Source: an uncultured Collinsella sp.
Lineage (GTDB): Bacteria; Actinomycetota; Coriobacteriia; Coriobacteriales; Coriobacteriaceae
Length of the DNA: 45,985 nt
Direction: 5' to 3'
NCBI GenBank assembly: GCA_902490305.1
Contig: CABUDI010000013.1
Coordinates: forward strand, 1-45,985
The notes beneath the pieces are model-generated. The model saw only the letters and a list, made by a program, of their open reading frames with translations, searched no databases and was not told the origin of the DNA. Every line of letters begins with the position of its first letter. Position 1 is the stretch's first letter. The position numbers and the translations under genes were made by a program. Of the stretch, positions 24,034 to 32,999 are shown in pieces.

Positions 24034-26109
24034 CTAGCGCAGGTAAGCCTTTGCGTTGCCCAGGCTGTAGGCGATCGTTGAGCCGTTGTGCAGCAGCGAC
24101 GACGCCTGCGGAGTAATCATGCCGGTAATACCCAATGCCAACAGCGCCGAGTTGGTGAGCATCACCTTGGAATACGAACTCGTCAGACGGTCGATAAGCC
24201 CCTGACTCATGCGGCGCAGGCGCACGATCGCGGCGAGATCTGTATCGGTCAGGATGATATCGGCGACCTCCTTGGCGATGTCGCTTCCACCGCCCATTGC
24301 CAGCCCCACGTCGGCCAAACCGAGTGCCGGCGAATCGTTGACGCCGTCGCCCACCATGGCAACGTGGCGCCCCTCGCCCTTAATGCGCTCAACATACGCG
24401 TACTTGTCCTCGGGCAGCAGCTCGGCCTTAAACTCGTCGACACCCGCCTCGCGAGCAATGCGCTCGGCCGTGCGCTCCGAGTCGCCCGTGAGCATGACCA
24501 CGTGCTTAACGCCCAACGCGTGCAAGTCGGCGATAGCCTCGCGAACCCCGGGCTTAAGCGGGTCCTCGATACCGAGCACGCCCACAACGGTGCCATCGAC
24601 CGCCAGGTACAGCGGCGACAGCCCCTGCATCTGGGACTCGATTTGCTCCTTAATGTCGGACTCGAGCTGCGCGCTCTCATCCTCAAATACAAAGTGCGCG
24701 GAACCGATGATGGCGCGACGCCCTTCAATGGACGAAGCGATGCCGTGCGCCACGATGTACTCGACGGCGGCATGGCGCTCGCGGTGCTCGAGCCCGCGCT
24801 CGCGGGCGGCGTTGACCACGGCACGCGCCACCGGATGCGGAAAATGCTCCTCCAAGCAAGCGGAAAGGCGCAGGATCTCGTCCTCGCTCCAACCATCGGT
24901 GGTGAGCACGCAGGCAAGACGCGGCTGCGCCTCGGTAAGCGTGCCGGTCTTATCAAACACAATGGTGTCGGCCTTGGCAAACGACTCAAAGTACTTGGCG
25001 CCCTTGACCATAACACCCATCTTGGCAGCATCGCTCATGGCAGTCATGACGGCGACGGAACCCGTGAGCTTGAGTGCGCACGAGTAGTCGACCATCAGTG
25101 CCGCCGAGGTCTTGATGAGGCTGCGGGTGGTAAGCGCAACCAGGCCCGCGAGCAGGAAGTTCCACGGGACGATCTTGTTGGCGAGGTCTTCCATGTGCGA
25201 CTGGCCCTCGGACTTGAGCGAATCGGCCGTCTGCACGAGCGAGACGATCGAGCGGAGCTTGGTCTGCGCCGTGTTGGCGCGCACGCGCACCAAGATGCTG
25301 CCGTCTTCCACGACGGTACCGGCGAACACATCGTCGCCCACGCTGCGCTCGACGGCCAGCGGCTCGCCGGTCAGGGTCGCCTGGTTGACCATAGCGCTCC
25401 CCTGCTCGACAACACCGTCGATGCAAATGGACATGCCAGTGCGCACGGCGACCAAATCGCCGGGCTCGAGCTCGGTCGCGGCAACGCTTACCTCGGTGTC
25501 GCCGACAACCTTTTGCGCCTTGTCGGGCACATCGAGCAGCGAGTTGATGAGCTCGTTTTCGCTCATGGCGCGAGTGTAGTCCTCGAGCAGCTCGCCCACG
25601 TTGAGCAAGAACATTGTCTGGCCCGCGGTGTCGACATCACGCTTGACGAACGAAATGCCGATGGCCGAAGCGTCGAGCACAGGAACGGTCAGGCGCGGCT
25701 GTGCCAGCTCATGAAGGGCAGCGCGCAAAAATGCCATGTAACCGGCCACGACAAACACCGCACGCAGAGGCGTCGGCAAGAACCAACGGCGCGCGTAGTG
25801 GGCGCCGATAAGTGTGGCAAGATCCATGACGAGCTTGTGCTTGCGCGGCTCGAGTTGCATCACGTAGCCCGACTTGGCATCGGCGATAGCTTGAGCATCG
25901 AGCGCGCCCAAGGCATCGAGCACGCTCGCGCGGCGCGGCTCGTCGTACTCCAGCGCCATCTGGCCAATGCGGCCATACACGCGCACCTTGCGCACGCCAT
26001 CGATGTCGCCGCCAAGCTTTAGAAGCGCATCGAGATCGCTCTCTGGCACAGGACCCGCCAACTGAAGGCGGGTCCTGCCAGGGATCTCGCTGATAATCGA
26101 GAATCTCAT
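24034..26109 (-). CDS. P1B-type heavy-metal P-type ATPase without a CPC motif
   Basis: A 691-residue metal-pumping ATPase. It has an N-terminal HMA_2-like domain (IPGRTRLQL, no CxxC), actuator TLTGEP (~246-250), phosphorylation site Asp386 in DKTGTLT, an HP pair in EEHFPHPVARAV, and MVGDGVNDSPAL. The membrane metal motif is YSCALK (342-347) where copper and zinc pumps have CPC, so the substrate may be manganese, iron or another ion; CtpC-like pumps also diverge there. The DUF6110-type gene lies 18 bases upstream, a pairing seen with such pumps. Weak ribosome site suggests coupling. Confidence 0.85.
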   Translation of the reverse strand: MRFSIISEIPGRTRLQLAGPVPESDLDALLKLGGDIDGVRKVRVYGRIGQMALEYDEPRRASVLDALGALDAQAIADAKSGYVMQLEPRKHKLVMDLATLIGAHYARRWFLPTPLRAVFVVAGYMAFLRAALHELAQPRLTVPVLDASAIGISFVKRDVDTAGQTMFLLNVGELLEDYTRAMSENELINSLLDVPDKAQKVVGDTEVSVAATELEPGDLVAVRTGMSICIDGVVEQGSAMVNQATLTGEPLAVERSVGDDVFAGTVVEDGSILVRVRANTAQTKLRSIVSLVQTADSLKSEGQSHMEDLANKIVPWNFLLAGLVALTTRSLIKTSAALMVDYSCALKLTGSVAVMTAMSDAAKMGVMVKGAKYFESFAKADTIVFDKTGTLTEAQPRLACVLTTDGWSEDEILRLSACLEEHFPHPVARAVVNAARERGLEHRERHAAVEYIVAHGIASSIEGRRAIIGSAHFVFEDESAQLESDIKEQIESQMQGLSPLYLAVDGTVVGVLGIEDPLKPGVREAIADLHALGVKHVVMLTGDSERTAERIAREAGVDEFKAELLPEDKYAYVERIKGEGRHVAMVGDGVNDSPALGLADVGLAMGGGSDIAKEVADIILTDTDLAAIVRLRRMSQGLIDRLTSSYSKVMLTNSALLALGITGMITPQASSLLHNGSTIAYSLGNAKAYLR

Positions 26110-26127
26110 AGTTTGTGCCTGGGAGCG

Positions 26128-26373
26128 CTACTCGGCTGCCTCGTCAGCAGCGGCCTCGCTCTGGGTGATGTAAGCAGCCTCGGCAACCATGTCGTCGACA
26201 TTAGCCTTGGCCTGCTCGACCATGTCCTGGTAGCCGTTCTTGATGCGCATGCCGCACGCGATACCCTGCACGCAGGCATTCTTTACCGGAGCGCTGGTAA
26301 GCAGCTTGATGCCGGCCGTGCCAAGCAGAAAACCGCCACCGACAAGCAGGGTGTTAAACGTCGACTTCTTCAT
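26128..26373 (-). CDS. Small DUF6110-like partner of the P1B ATPase
   Basis: An 81-residue protein with an N-terminal glycine-rich hydrophobic segment (TLLVGGGFLLGTAGIKLLTS), then a helical, acidic alanine-rich tail. This resembles DUF6110/DUF1490-type small proteins that accompany HMA_2-type pumps; the assignment is from memory. A metal-handling accessory role is inference. The ATG at 26373 has an AAGGGAG ribosome site; the longer frame from 26430 has none. Co-transcribed with the pump. Several palindromes lie upstream (26454-26495). Confidence 0.65.
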   Translation of the reverse strand: MKKSTFNTLLVGGGFLLGTAGIKLLTSAPVKNACVQGIACGMRIKNGYQDMVEQAKANVDDMVAEAAYITQSEAAADEAAE

Positions 26374-26453
26374 GTTGCTTCTCCCTTTTGCCGCACAAGC
26401 GCGGCATGGTGCCTTAGCACCCGAGTTCATTAGTTTGCTCGAGCACGCTTTGA

Positions 26454-26495
26454 GACTAGTTTAGTCGAACTATTATGGTCAACCAAAGTTAACCT
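26454..26495. promoter_or_regulatory. Cluster of palindromic boxes upstream of the metal-pump operon
   Basis: Three short inverted repeats occur in a row: GACTA-GTT-TAGTC (26454-26466), TAGT-CGA-ACTA (26462-26472) and GGTCAAC-CAAA-GTTAACC (26478-26494, one mismatch). The second resembles sites of DtxR/MntR-type metal repressors. A promoter for the small gene is expected here, but no clean -35/-10 pair was found. Confidence 0.35.
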
Positions 26496-26517
26496 TTGGA
26501 AATCTTGGTCCCCTTTC

Positions 26518-28275
26518 CTACAGCTGCCAGGCAGCCGCTTCCTTTTGCAGTGCGACCATACGGGCAAATTCTCCACCTGCCGCCTTGAGCTGAGCCGAAG
26601 CACCCTGCTCGGCAACCACACCATCCTTGAGCACAACGATTTTGTCGGCATTTTCCACCGTACGCATACGGTGGGCAATAACGATAACCGTCTTACCTGC
26701 AAGCAGACGGGAGAGTGCCTGCTGTACCACGGTCTCATTCTCCACATCCAAGCTTGCCGTCGCCTCGTCCAACAGCACGATGGGCGCGTCTTTGAGCAGC
26801 GCGCGGGCGATGGAGATGCGCTGGCGCTCGCCACCGGAGAGTTTGGAGCCGTTCTCGCCGATCATGGTGTCGTAGCCCTGCGGCATGCGGTTCACGAACT
26901 CGTCGCAGTTGGCGGCACGCGCGGCCGCAAGCACTTCCTCATCGGTGGCATCACGACGCCCGAGGCGGATGTTTCCCATCACCGTGTCGTCAAAGAGCAG
27001 CACGTCTTGGAACACAATGGCGTAGTCGCGCAGCAGCACCTCGGGATCAACGCCCGCAACATCCACGCCACCCACGGTGACCGTGCCTTCGGTGGCATCC
27101 CAAAAGCGCGCGGCCAGGCGGCTCACCGTAGACTTACCGGAACCCGAAGGACCGACCAGCGCCGTAACTTCGCCTTCCTTGGCGGTAAAGCTCACATCGG
27201 TAAGAACTTTCTCGCCGGCACGGCCGTCCTCGCCCGCACCATAGCCAAATGCCACGTGATCGAACACCACATCGTGGCCCACGGGCTCAAATGTCTCGCT
27301 GCCCCGCGCCACAGGCTCTTCCATGATGGAATGCATGCGCTTGGCAGACGACTCGGCGGCAAACAGCTCGGACATTAACATTAACGCTTGGTCAAAGGGT
27401 GCATAGATACGGCTCACCATAAGCAGGAAGGCAAACATCACCAAAAAGTCGACCTGCCCGGAGGCGACCATCGCGGCACCCGTGACCAGCGTGGTGGCAA
27501 TGCCCAGACGCAGGATGGCAAAGGCGGAGTTAACCAAAAGCCCGTTAGCGAGCTCGCCCTTGGTGGTCTCGCGCTCCTCGGCATCGATCACGGCGTTGAG
27601 TCCCTCAAGATAATGGGCCTCCTGGTTGGTGGCGCGGATCTCGCGAACGCAGTCGAGCGTCTCTTGAATTGCCTCGGTAACCTTGACCTTCTCGGCACGC
27701 ACGCGGTCGAACACCGGAGTCATGGGGCCGCGTGTTAGATACAGCACGGCAAAGGCCACGGGAACGCTCCAAAACGCCGCGATCGCCAGCTGCCAGCAAA
27801 AGAACAGCGACGCCACGAACACAATGGCGCTTGCGATGATGGCACCCCAAAGCTCTCCCAGCACGTGGCTGTAGGCGTGCTCCATGGCCTGGACGTCGCC
27901 CATGATGGTCTCGGTTAAATCGGCCAGATCACGACGACCAAAAAACGACAGCGGCAGTTTGCGCAAGCGCTCGGCGATCTCCATACGCTGCTTGCCGCAC
28001 TCCTCGTAAAAGATGCAGTAGGTGTAGTAATACTGCTGCCAGTTAGAGGCAAAGAGCAACACAAAAAAGACCAGGAGGCCGCCCACAATCGGCAGGGCAT
28101 CCGGCAGGTCGGCGCCGATGGCGAGATGTTCGACAAAACCGGCCATGACCAGGAATAAAAAGCCCATGCCGGCCATGGTAATGAGATTAGTGAGCGTGGT
28201 CCAGAAAATGCCACGTTTTACGCCGGCGACGCCTTTATCGGATAGGAAATACTTCTTTTGGAATGAGGCGAACAT
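26518..28275 (-). CDS. ABC exporter half-transporter, subunit 2
   Basis: A 585-residue fused membrane-ATPase protein. The N-terminal half holds about six membrane spans; the C-terminal ATPase has Walker A GPSGSGKST, signature LSGGERQR, Walker B PIVLLDEATASLD and the H-loop VIAHRM. It starts on the base following the upstream gene (stop then ATG) with a GGAGG site inside that gene's end, so the two are coupled and probably form a heterodimer. The pair with a divergent AraC regulator resembles siderophore-linked YbtPQ/IrtAB systems, which move iron complexes; that substrate is inference. Confidence 0.9.
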   Translation of the reverse strand: MFASFQKKYFLSDKGVAGVKRGIFWTTLTNLITMAGMGFLFLVMAGFVEHLAIGADLPDALPIVGGLLVFFVLLFASNWQQYYYTYCIFYEECGKQRMEIAERLRKLPLSFFGRRDLADLTETIMGDVQAMEHAYSHVLGELWGAIIASAIVFVASLFFCWQLAIAAFWSVPVAFAVLYLTRGPMTPVFDRVRAEKVKVTEAIQETLDCVREIRATNQEAHYLEGLNAVIDAEERETTKGELANGLLVNSAFAILRLGIATTLVTGAAMVASGQVDFLVMFAFLLMVSRIYAPFDQALMLMSELFAAESSAKRMHSIMEEPVARGSETFEPVGHDVVFDHVAFGYGAGEDGRAGEKVLTDVSFTAKEGEVTALVGPSGSGKSTVSRLAARFWDATEGTVTVGGVDVAGVDPEVLLRDYAIVFQDVLLFDDTVMGNIRLGRRDATDEEVLAAARAANCDEFVNRMPQGYDTMIGENGSKLSGGERQRISIARALLKDAPIVLLDEATASLDVENETVVQQALSRLLAGKTVIVIAHRMRTVENADKIVVLKDGVVAEQGASAQLKAAGGEFARMVALQKEAAAWQL

Positions 28276-30102
28276 TTAGGCCTCGCCTCCCTTCGTGACG
28301 GCGGCATCCGCGGTCGCTGCAGTGATTTTCCAGCTCGCGGCCTGTTCGTATTCGGTCCACATCTTGGCATACAGGCCCTCTTGGGACAGCAACTCGGCAT
28401 GGGTACCCGACTCCTGCACGCTGCCCTGGTTGAGCACCACGATTTGGTCTGCGCCCACTACAGTCGAGAGTCGGTGCGCAATCATAATGACCGTGCGACC
28501 CGCCGCCAGCTTGCTAAAGGCGCGTTGGATGAGCGCCTCGTTCTCGGGATCGGCAAACGCCGTGGCCTCATCGAGCACCACGATAGGCGCGTCTTTAAGG
28601 ATCGCGCGGGCGAGTGCCACGCGCTGGACCTCGCCGCCCGAAAGATACGCCCCGCCGGCGCCGAGCATGGTATTGATGCCCTGTGGGAGCTTGGCCACAA
28701 TGTCGTCGCACTGAGCTGCGGAGAGAGCTGCACGCACTTCGTCGTCAGTGGCCGTAGGCTTGGAGGCGCGCACGTTATCGGCAAGTGTTTGCCGGAACAA
28801 CTGGTTGGTCTGGAACACGAAGGCGACCTGGTCCATAAGCTCGTGCGGATCCATATCGCGAACGTCCACACCGCCTACGAGCACTCGACCCGAGGAAACA
28901 TCCCAAAAACGCGGGATCAGGCTTGCGCAGGTTGACTTACCGCCACCCGAGGGACCCACCAGGGCGAGGGTGCTACCAGCGGAAACGCTAAAACTCGCAT
29001 GGTTGACGGCAGGCGCTTCGGCGCCCTCGTAGGTAAAGTTCACATCCTCAAATCGCACGTCGCTGCCGGCAGGGTGCTTGGGTTGGGCGGGCACGGAGAG
29101 CTGCCTGGAATCCATGATGCTTCGAATACGAGCCAGCGAATCGGCACTCATCTGAGAGGCCTCGCCCACAAACATGAGCTTGGTCATGGCCGTCGGCACC
29201 ACGGCCGAAAATATCGCGTAAAACGTGAAGTTGGCCATAAAATGCGCGAAGTCCGTCTCGCCCGGCGCCAACAGCAACGCCACGGGCAACAGGAATGCCA
29301 CAAGACCATTGAGCGCGGTAAGGTTGAGTACCTGCGGACCTCGACAGAACGTGCCTGCATAGTTTTGTGCCATGTCGGCGTATTCGGCGATCGCATCGTG
29401 GAAGGCCTTAAAGGAGTAGACCGTCTGCTGAAACACCTTGACAACGGGGATGCCACGTACGTATTCGGTGCCGGTCTTGTTCATCTTGACCAGCGCTCCC
29501 ATGTAGGCCTTCATGAACTCGGCGCCTTTGCCGCTCATCATGGTGGCCATGGCGCCAAACGAAACGACGACCGAGATAAGGCATGCCGCCCCCAAACGCC
29601 AATCGAGGGCGAAAAGCAGCACGAGCAAGCCCACGACCATGGCGGCGGCGCCTGCGATATCGGGCAGCATGTGTGCGAGCAAAGTCTCGGTGGAGGCGGC
29701 ACATCCGTCTACAACACGACGCAGCTCACCGGTGGCGTGCGTGTCAAAGTAGCCAAGCGGCAGCTTAAGCAGGTGCTCGCTCGTAGTTTTGCGAATATTG
29801 GATGCGCAGCGAAACGCAGACAGGTGCGTGCACATGAGCCCCACGAAATAAGCTACGATGCTTGCCAGGGCAAAACCCACGGCCCACCAGCCATACATCG
29901 CGATATCGGTGACTTCGCTCCAGTTAGGTGCCACGGCGATCAGATTGCGTGCGACAAGCCAAATGCACACGAACGGGCCAAAGCTCAGCAGCTGCGAGAG
30001 CGCCGAGAGCGCCATGCCCAAATACGTTAGGAATTTGCGGTCACCAGCATATGCAAGCAGCTCGCCGATACCGCCGCCTTCCTTTTTTGATTCCTTTGCC
30101 AT
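28276..30102 (-). CDS. ABC exporter half-transporter, subunit 1
   Basis: A 608-residue fused membrane-ATPase protein. The ATPase has Walker A GPSGGGKST, signature LSGGEVQR, Walker B PIVVLDEATAFADPENE and H-loop MIAHRLSTVV. ATFAD in place of the common ATSALD D-loop is also seen in YbtP-type transporters, which supports that grouping. The ATG at 30102 has an AAAGGA ribosome site; the earlier ATG at 30165 lies in the promoter region. First gene of the exporter pair, divergent from the AraC gene at 30217. Confidence 0.9.
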   Translation of the reverse strand: MAKESKKEGGGIGELLAYAGDRKFLTYLGMALSALSQLLSFGPFVCIWLVARNLIAVAPNWSEVTDIAMYGWWAVGFALASIVAYFVGLMCTHLSAFRCASNIRKTTSEHLLKLPLGYFDTHATGELRRVVDGCAASTETLLAHMLPDIAGAAAMVVGLLVLLFALDWRLGAACLISVVVSFGAMATMMSGKGAEFMKAYMGALVKMNKTGTEYVRGIPVVKVFQQTVYSFKAFHDAIAEYADMAQNYAGTFCRGPQVLNLTALNGLVAFLLPVALLLAPGETDFAHFMANFTFYAIFSAVVPTAMTKLMFVGEASQMSADSLARIRSIMDSRQLSVPAQPKHPAGSDVRFEDVNFTYEGAEAPAVNHASFSVSAGSTLALVGPSGGGKSTCASLIPRFWDVSSGRVLVGGVDVRDMDPHELMDQVAFVFQTNQLFRQTLADNVRASKPTATDDEVRAALSAAQCDDIVAKLPQGINTMLGAGGAYLSGGEVQRVALARAILKDAPIVVLDEATAFADPENEALIQRAFSKLAAGRTVIMIAHRLSTVVGADQIVVLNQGSVQESGTHAELLSQEGLYAKMWTEYEQAASWKITAATADAAVTKGGEA

Positions 30103-30136
30103 GAGATTCCTTTCTAACGGCTTGAGAGTTAACCGT

Positions 30137-30151
30137 AATGAACTTATCATT
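30137..30151. promoter_or_regulatory. Palindromic box between the ABC exporter and AraC genes
   Basis: AATGA-ACTTA-TCATT is a 5-5-5 inverted repeat centred in the 114-base divergent spacer. It loosely resembles the AT-rich half sites of Fur-type repressors and also lies where an AraC protein could act. Either role is inference. Confidence 0.35.
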
Positions 30152-30216
30152 GGCATGTTAGCCATGGCTCACAATCAACCGAGCTGTGGACGTTTCTGCA
30201 AAGGAAAGGGACGCTT

Positions 30217-31221
30217 TTGCAAATGCGGCGGGCAGCGACCGACATAACCGAGCTCTACGCACCGCAGTTTGAGCAGTTTGGCCTGGAGCTTACCGGCAAG
30301 GGCGCCGTCTTTACCGGCGAGGTGGCAAACGATCGGGCGCACGGACGCGCATGGATCATGCCTCTCTCCCCTGCCTGCATTGTCATGGAGCATTTCATCA
30401 CCCCGACGCACGATATGTACCTGGCCGAATACACACCCGAGCCGTACGCCTGCGTGAGCCAAATCAGCAGCGCCACGCTCACCTGCATGCCCGAGATAGG
30501 CATAACACCCGCAAACCTCAAGCCGTTGCGCGGGTCGTGGCCGAGCAATGCAATTTGTAGTTTTATCCAGGATACCTGCGGAAACGAGCTCAGTCCGTTA
30601 TACGCCGGGCAGCTCTATCACTCGCGCTCGGTGTTATTCCTACCGAGATACTTCGACGATTTCGAACGCCGCTACCCCGGCGAATTCGCTGGGCTTTTTG
30701 ACGCCTTTGCCGAGTCGTGGGGCGAAGAAGCGCTATCGGCGATCGATCGGACACTCTGCCGTCTCGATGAGACGCGCGCTCGTGTCACGGGCGGGCATCT
30801 TTACATGAAGGGTACCGTAGAGACCATGGTTGCCGAGCTGGCGTACGCGCGAACAGCCCACAAGCAGGCACGTCAGGCCGAAGGGACACAGGCCGCTCTG
30901 GACATTGTCGAAGAAGCGATCCTGGCTGTCGAGCGCGCCCTTGACGAGGGGCGTCGCATCGGCGTGGACGAGGTCGCCGAGAGGCTCTACACAAGCCGCT
31001 CCAAACTATGCGCCACCTTTAAGGCCCAAACTGGCGAGTCCCTGGGCGCCTACATTCGCAGACGTCGTATAGAGCGAGCACAGGACCTTTTGGCCGATAG
31101 CTCGCTCACGATAGCGCAGGCCGCAGAGCGTCTAGGCTACCCCCAGCAGGCCGCCTTCGCCCAAGCCTTCAAGCAATACACCGGCATGACACCCACGGCT
31201 TGGCGAAGCAAGCATCGCTAA
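30217..31221 (+). CDS. AraC-family transcriptional regulator
   Basis: A 334-residue regulator. The C-terminal ~95 residues are a standard double helix-turn-helix: VAERLYTSRSKLCATFKAQTGESLGAYI, then AQAAERLGYPQQAAFAQAFKQYTGMTPTAWR. The N-terminal ~230 residues would sense a ligand and match no family I recognise. Divergent from the ABC exporter, which it probably controls, much as YbtA controls ybtPQ. The start is uncertain: TTG at 30217 has the better-spaced ribosome site (GGAAAGGG); the ATG two codons later is the alternative. Confidence 0.85.
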   Translation: MQMRRAATDITELYAPQFEQFGLELTGKGAVFTGEVANDRAHGRAWIMPLSPACIVMEHFITPTHDMYLAEYTPEPYACVSQISSATLTCMPEIGITPANLKPLRGSWPSNAICSFIQDTCGNELSPLYAGQLYHSRSVLFLPRYFDDFERRYPGEFAGLFDAFAESWGEEALSAIDRTLCRLDETRARVTGGHLYMKGTVETMVAELAYARTAHKQARQAEGTQAALDIVEEAILAVERALDEGRRIGVDEVAERLYTSRSKLCATFKAQTGESLGAYIRRRRIERAQDLLADSSLTIAQAAERLGYPQQAAFAQAFKQYTGMTPTAWRSKHR

Positions 31222-31285
31222 GGCCCAAGCTCCCTGGCCGTAACGGAGCGATTAATTAGCCGCCGCCCGTCAGCTCACCCGGGAT

Positions 31286-32650
31286 CTAAACGTCAAGATG
31301 CACACAATCAAGCGCCTTTTTGATAAGAGGGACAGATCGATCAGCCAAATACAACGGAATGTTGAGCACCCCGTCGTCGAGCTTTAGGTTCTTAAGTGAG
31401 TAGCGGACCCTCAATGGAGTCGTCTCCGCATGCTTGTCGGCATAGTACTTAAGGCTCTTGGAATGAACGACCTCTCCCGATTTGACCTCGACGGGAACGA
31501 TTTCGTTTCCGACCTGAATCAAAAAATCGACTTCGTGCTTCGGCTTCTCGTTTGTCCAATAACGCGGAGCAGCATCTAACTGTGAAAGTAATGCCTGAAG
31601 CACATAGTTCTCGGCGAACGAACCTTTGAACTCCGAAAATAGCGCATCCGAGATGGCAAAAGCGGACGCATCCAGCCTTGCCATGCGGCGCAGCAAGCCG
31701 ACATCAAGACAGTAGACTTTAAATGCCTTGAGGTCATCGTACGCAGAGAGCGGCACACCACCGGCAGCATTAAGGCGAACCGCCGTGATGAGCCCAGCAT
31801 CGGCAAGCCATTCCAGAGCATCCTCGTATTCTCGAGCACGAGCCCCCTCGCGCACCGCACCCCAAACGAACTTTTTGTTCTCGCGCGCCAACTGAGCTGG
31901 AATCGAGTTCCATATTTGCGAAAGCTTGGCGAACTGCGCACGGCCACCATGCTTGGCAAAATCGCGCTCGTAGGAATCCAAGAGATCAGACAACACCTTA
32001 TCGACCTGAACGATATCGCCCGTCTCCACCCACCGGCCAAGAGCCTCTGGCATGCCGCCGCATGCAAAATAACGACGAAGATGCTCGACGAGACGGACAT
32101 GGAAGAAATCGGGCACTGTCTCGATCTGATCCAGGCCGCCAAGGTATTCGTCGTAGTTTGCAGCGCCCTCGGCTTTCAGAAACTCGGAAAAGCTCATGGG
32201 GCGCATCTCCATGAACTCGACCTTTCCCACCGGAAAAGCGCTGGTCTCACGGGACAAGCGAACGCCCAACAAAGACCCTGCGCATGCGACGTGATACTCG
32301 GGGGCCTCGTCACAGAAGTATTTAAGGGCGCCGACTGCAGAAGGACAATCCTGGATCTCATCAATAATAAGCAGCGTTTCGCCGGGCTCGATAGGCTGTC
32401 CAAGTGCCAGGGAAAGATTTGAGATGATCCGTCGAGGATCGCGCGTACCTTCGAAAAACTGAGCGTACTCGCTCTGTACCCCAGGTGACGGCTCCTCGAG
32501 CGTCAGATACACAAAATTGAGGTACGAGGTTCGGCCGAACTCCTTAAGCGCCCACGTCTTTCCAACCTGGCGCGCCCCCTTAAGGATAAGCGGCTTACGA
32601 TATTCTGACGCTTTCCAAGCGTTAAGCTTGGCAATGATATCTCGCTGCAT
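31286..32650 (-). CDS. AAA_14/DUF4143 ATP-binding protein
   Basis: A 454-residue protein of the common family with an N-terminal AAA_14 ATPase (Walker A GARQVGKTW at 25-33, Walker B LLIIDEIQDCP near 92) and a C-terminal DUF4143 domain with a nuclease-like EVDFLI...IVPVEVKSG core. Biological role is not established; many copies occur in gut anaerobes and are thought to be horizontally mobile. The ATG has a GGGAGG ribosome site. A 75-bp palindrome sits 20 bases before the start. Confidence 0.88.
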   Translation of the reverse strand: MQRDIIAKLNAWKASEYRKPLILKGARQVGKTWALKEFGRTSYLNFVYLTLEEPSPGVQSEYAQFFEGTRDPRRIISNLSLALGQPIEPGETLLIIDEIQDCPSAVGALKYFCDEAPEYHVACAGSLLGVRLSRETSAFPVGKVEFMEMRPMSFSEFLKAEGAANYDEYLGGLDQIETVPDFFHVRLVEHLRRYFACGGMPEALGRWVETGDIVQVDKVLSDLLDSYERDFAKHGGRAQFAKLSQIWNSIPAQLARENKKFVWGAVREGARAREYEDALEWLADAGLITAVRLNAAGGVPLSAYDDLKAFKVYCLDVGLLRRMARLDASAFAISDALFSEFKGSFAENYVLQALLSQLDAAPRYWTNEKPKHEVDFLIQVGNEIVPVEVKSGEVVHSKSLKYYADKHAETTPLRVRYSLKNLKLDDGVLNIPLYLADRSVPLIKKALDCVHLDV

Positions 32651-32669
32651 GACCGAACCTCCCGCAAAG

Positions 32670-32744
32670 AAACTTCCGTAAACGTGATATTTCCCACATT
32701 TTACCCTAGGTAAAACGTGACATTTATCACATTTACGGAAGTTT
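32670..32744. promoter_or_regulatory. 75-bp imperfect palindrome upstream of the AAA_14/DUF4143 gene
   Basis: The inverted repeat is centred at 32707 with arms 32670-32706 and 32708-32744. Matching blocks are AAACTTCCGTAAA, GTGATA and TTTTACC with their complements. It is AT-rich, covers the expected promoter of the ATPase gene (start 32650), and includes a TAAAAT -10 candidate. It looks like an operator or an element end; there is no T run for a terminator. Confidence 0.6.
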
Positions 32745-32776
32745 TAAGCTCATTTCGCCACACTTTCATCACATTC

Positions 32777-32807
32777 AAAAGACGGAGGCGCTATTTGCGC
32801 CTCCGTC
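32777..32807 (-). terminator. Rho-independent terminator downstream of gatB
   Basis: A perfect 11-bp GACGGAGGCGC/GCGCCTCCGTC stem (32781-32791/32797-32807) with TTTT on the minus strand. It lies beyond the structured element at 32855-32995 and probably ends the gatCAB transcript. Confidence 0.75.
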
Positions 32808-32854
32808 ACCATCTTTCTATCAGCCCACCTGACCCGAACGGCCGAGTCGTCACA

Positions 32855-32995
32855 GAACCCGGGAGCCCCGGCAGGGCGGGTGCTTGCTCAAAATGAGTTC
32901 CGCACGCAAAGAAGGCCACTTAATGTGGCCTTCGTCTTGCGCAGGACTGTTCGAAATTTTGAGGAAGTACCCGCCCTGCCGGGGCTCCCGGGTTC
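32855..32995 (-). ncRNA. Structured 3' element, copy 2 (27-bp perfect outer stem)
   Basis: Arms 32855-32881 and 32969-32995 pair perfectly over 27 bases. Read on the minus strand it carries ACAGTCCTG (32942-32950), a 9-bp hairpin (32911-32919/32925-32933) with apex CACATTAAGTG, and GTGCGGAACTC (32895-32905), with the same 14- and 11-base spacers as copy 1. An extra CTCAAAAT/ATTTTGAG pairing lies inside the outer stem. It begins four bases after the gatB stop, in the gatB direction. Stem sequences differ from copy 1 yet stay paired. Confidence 0.65.
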
Positions 32996-32999
32996 CCGT

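Noticed and set aside
24088..26022. 644-codon plus-strand open frame opposite the P-type ATPase
   Set aside because: Antisense to a gene with complete P-type motifs; His/Arg/Asp-rich shadow translation.
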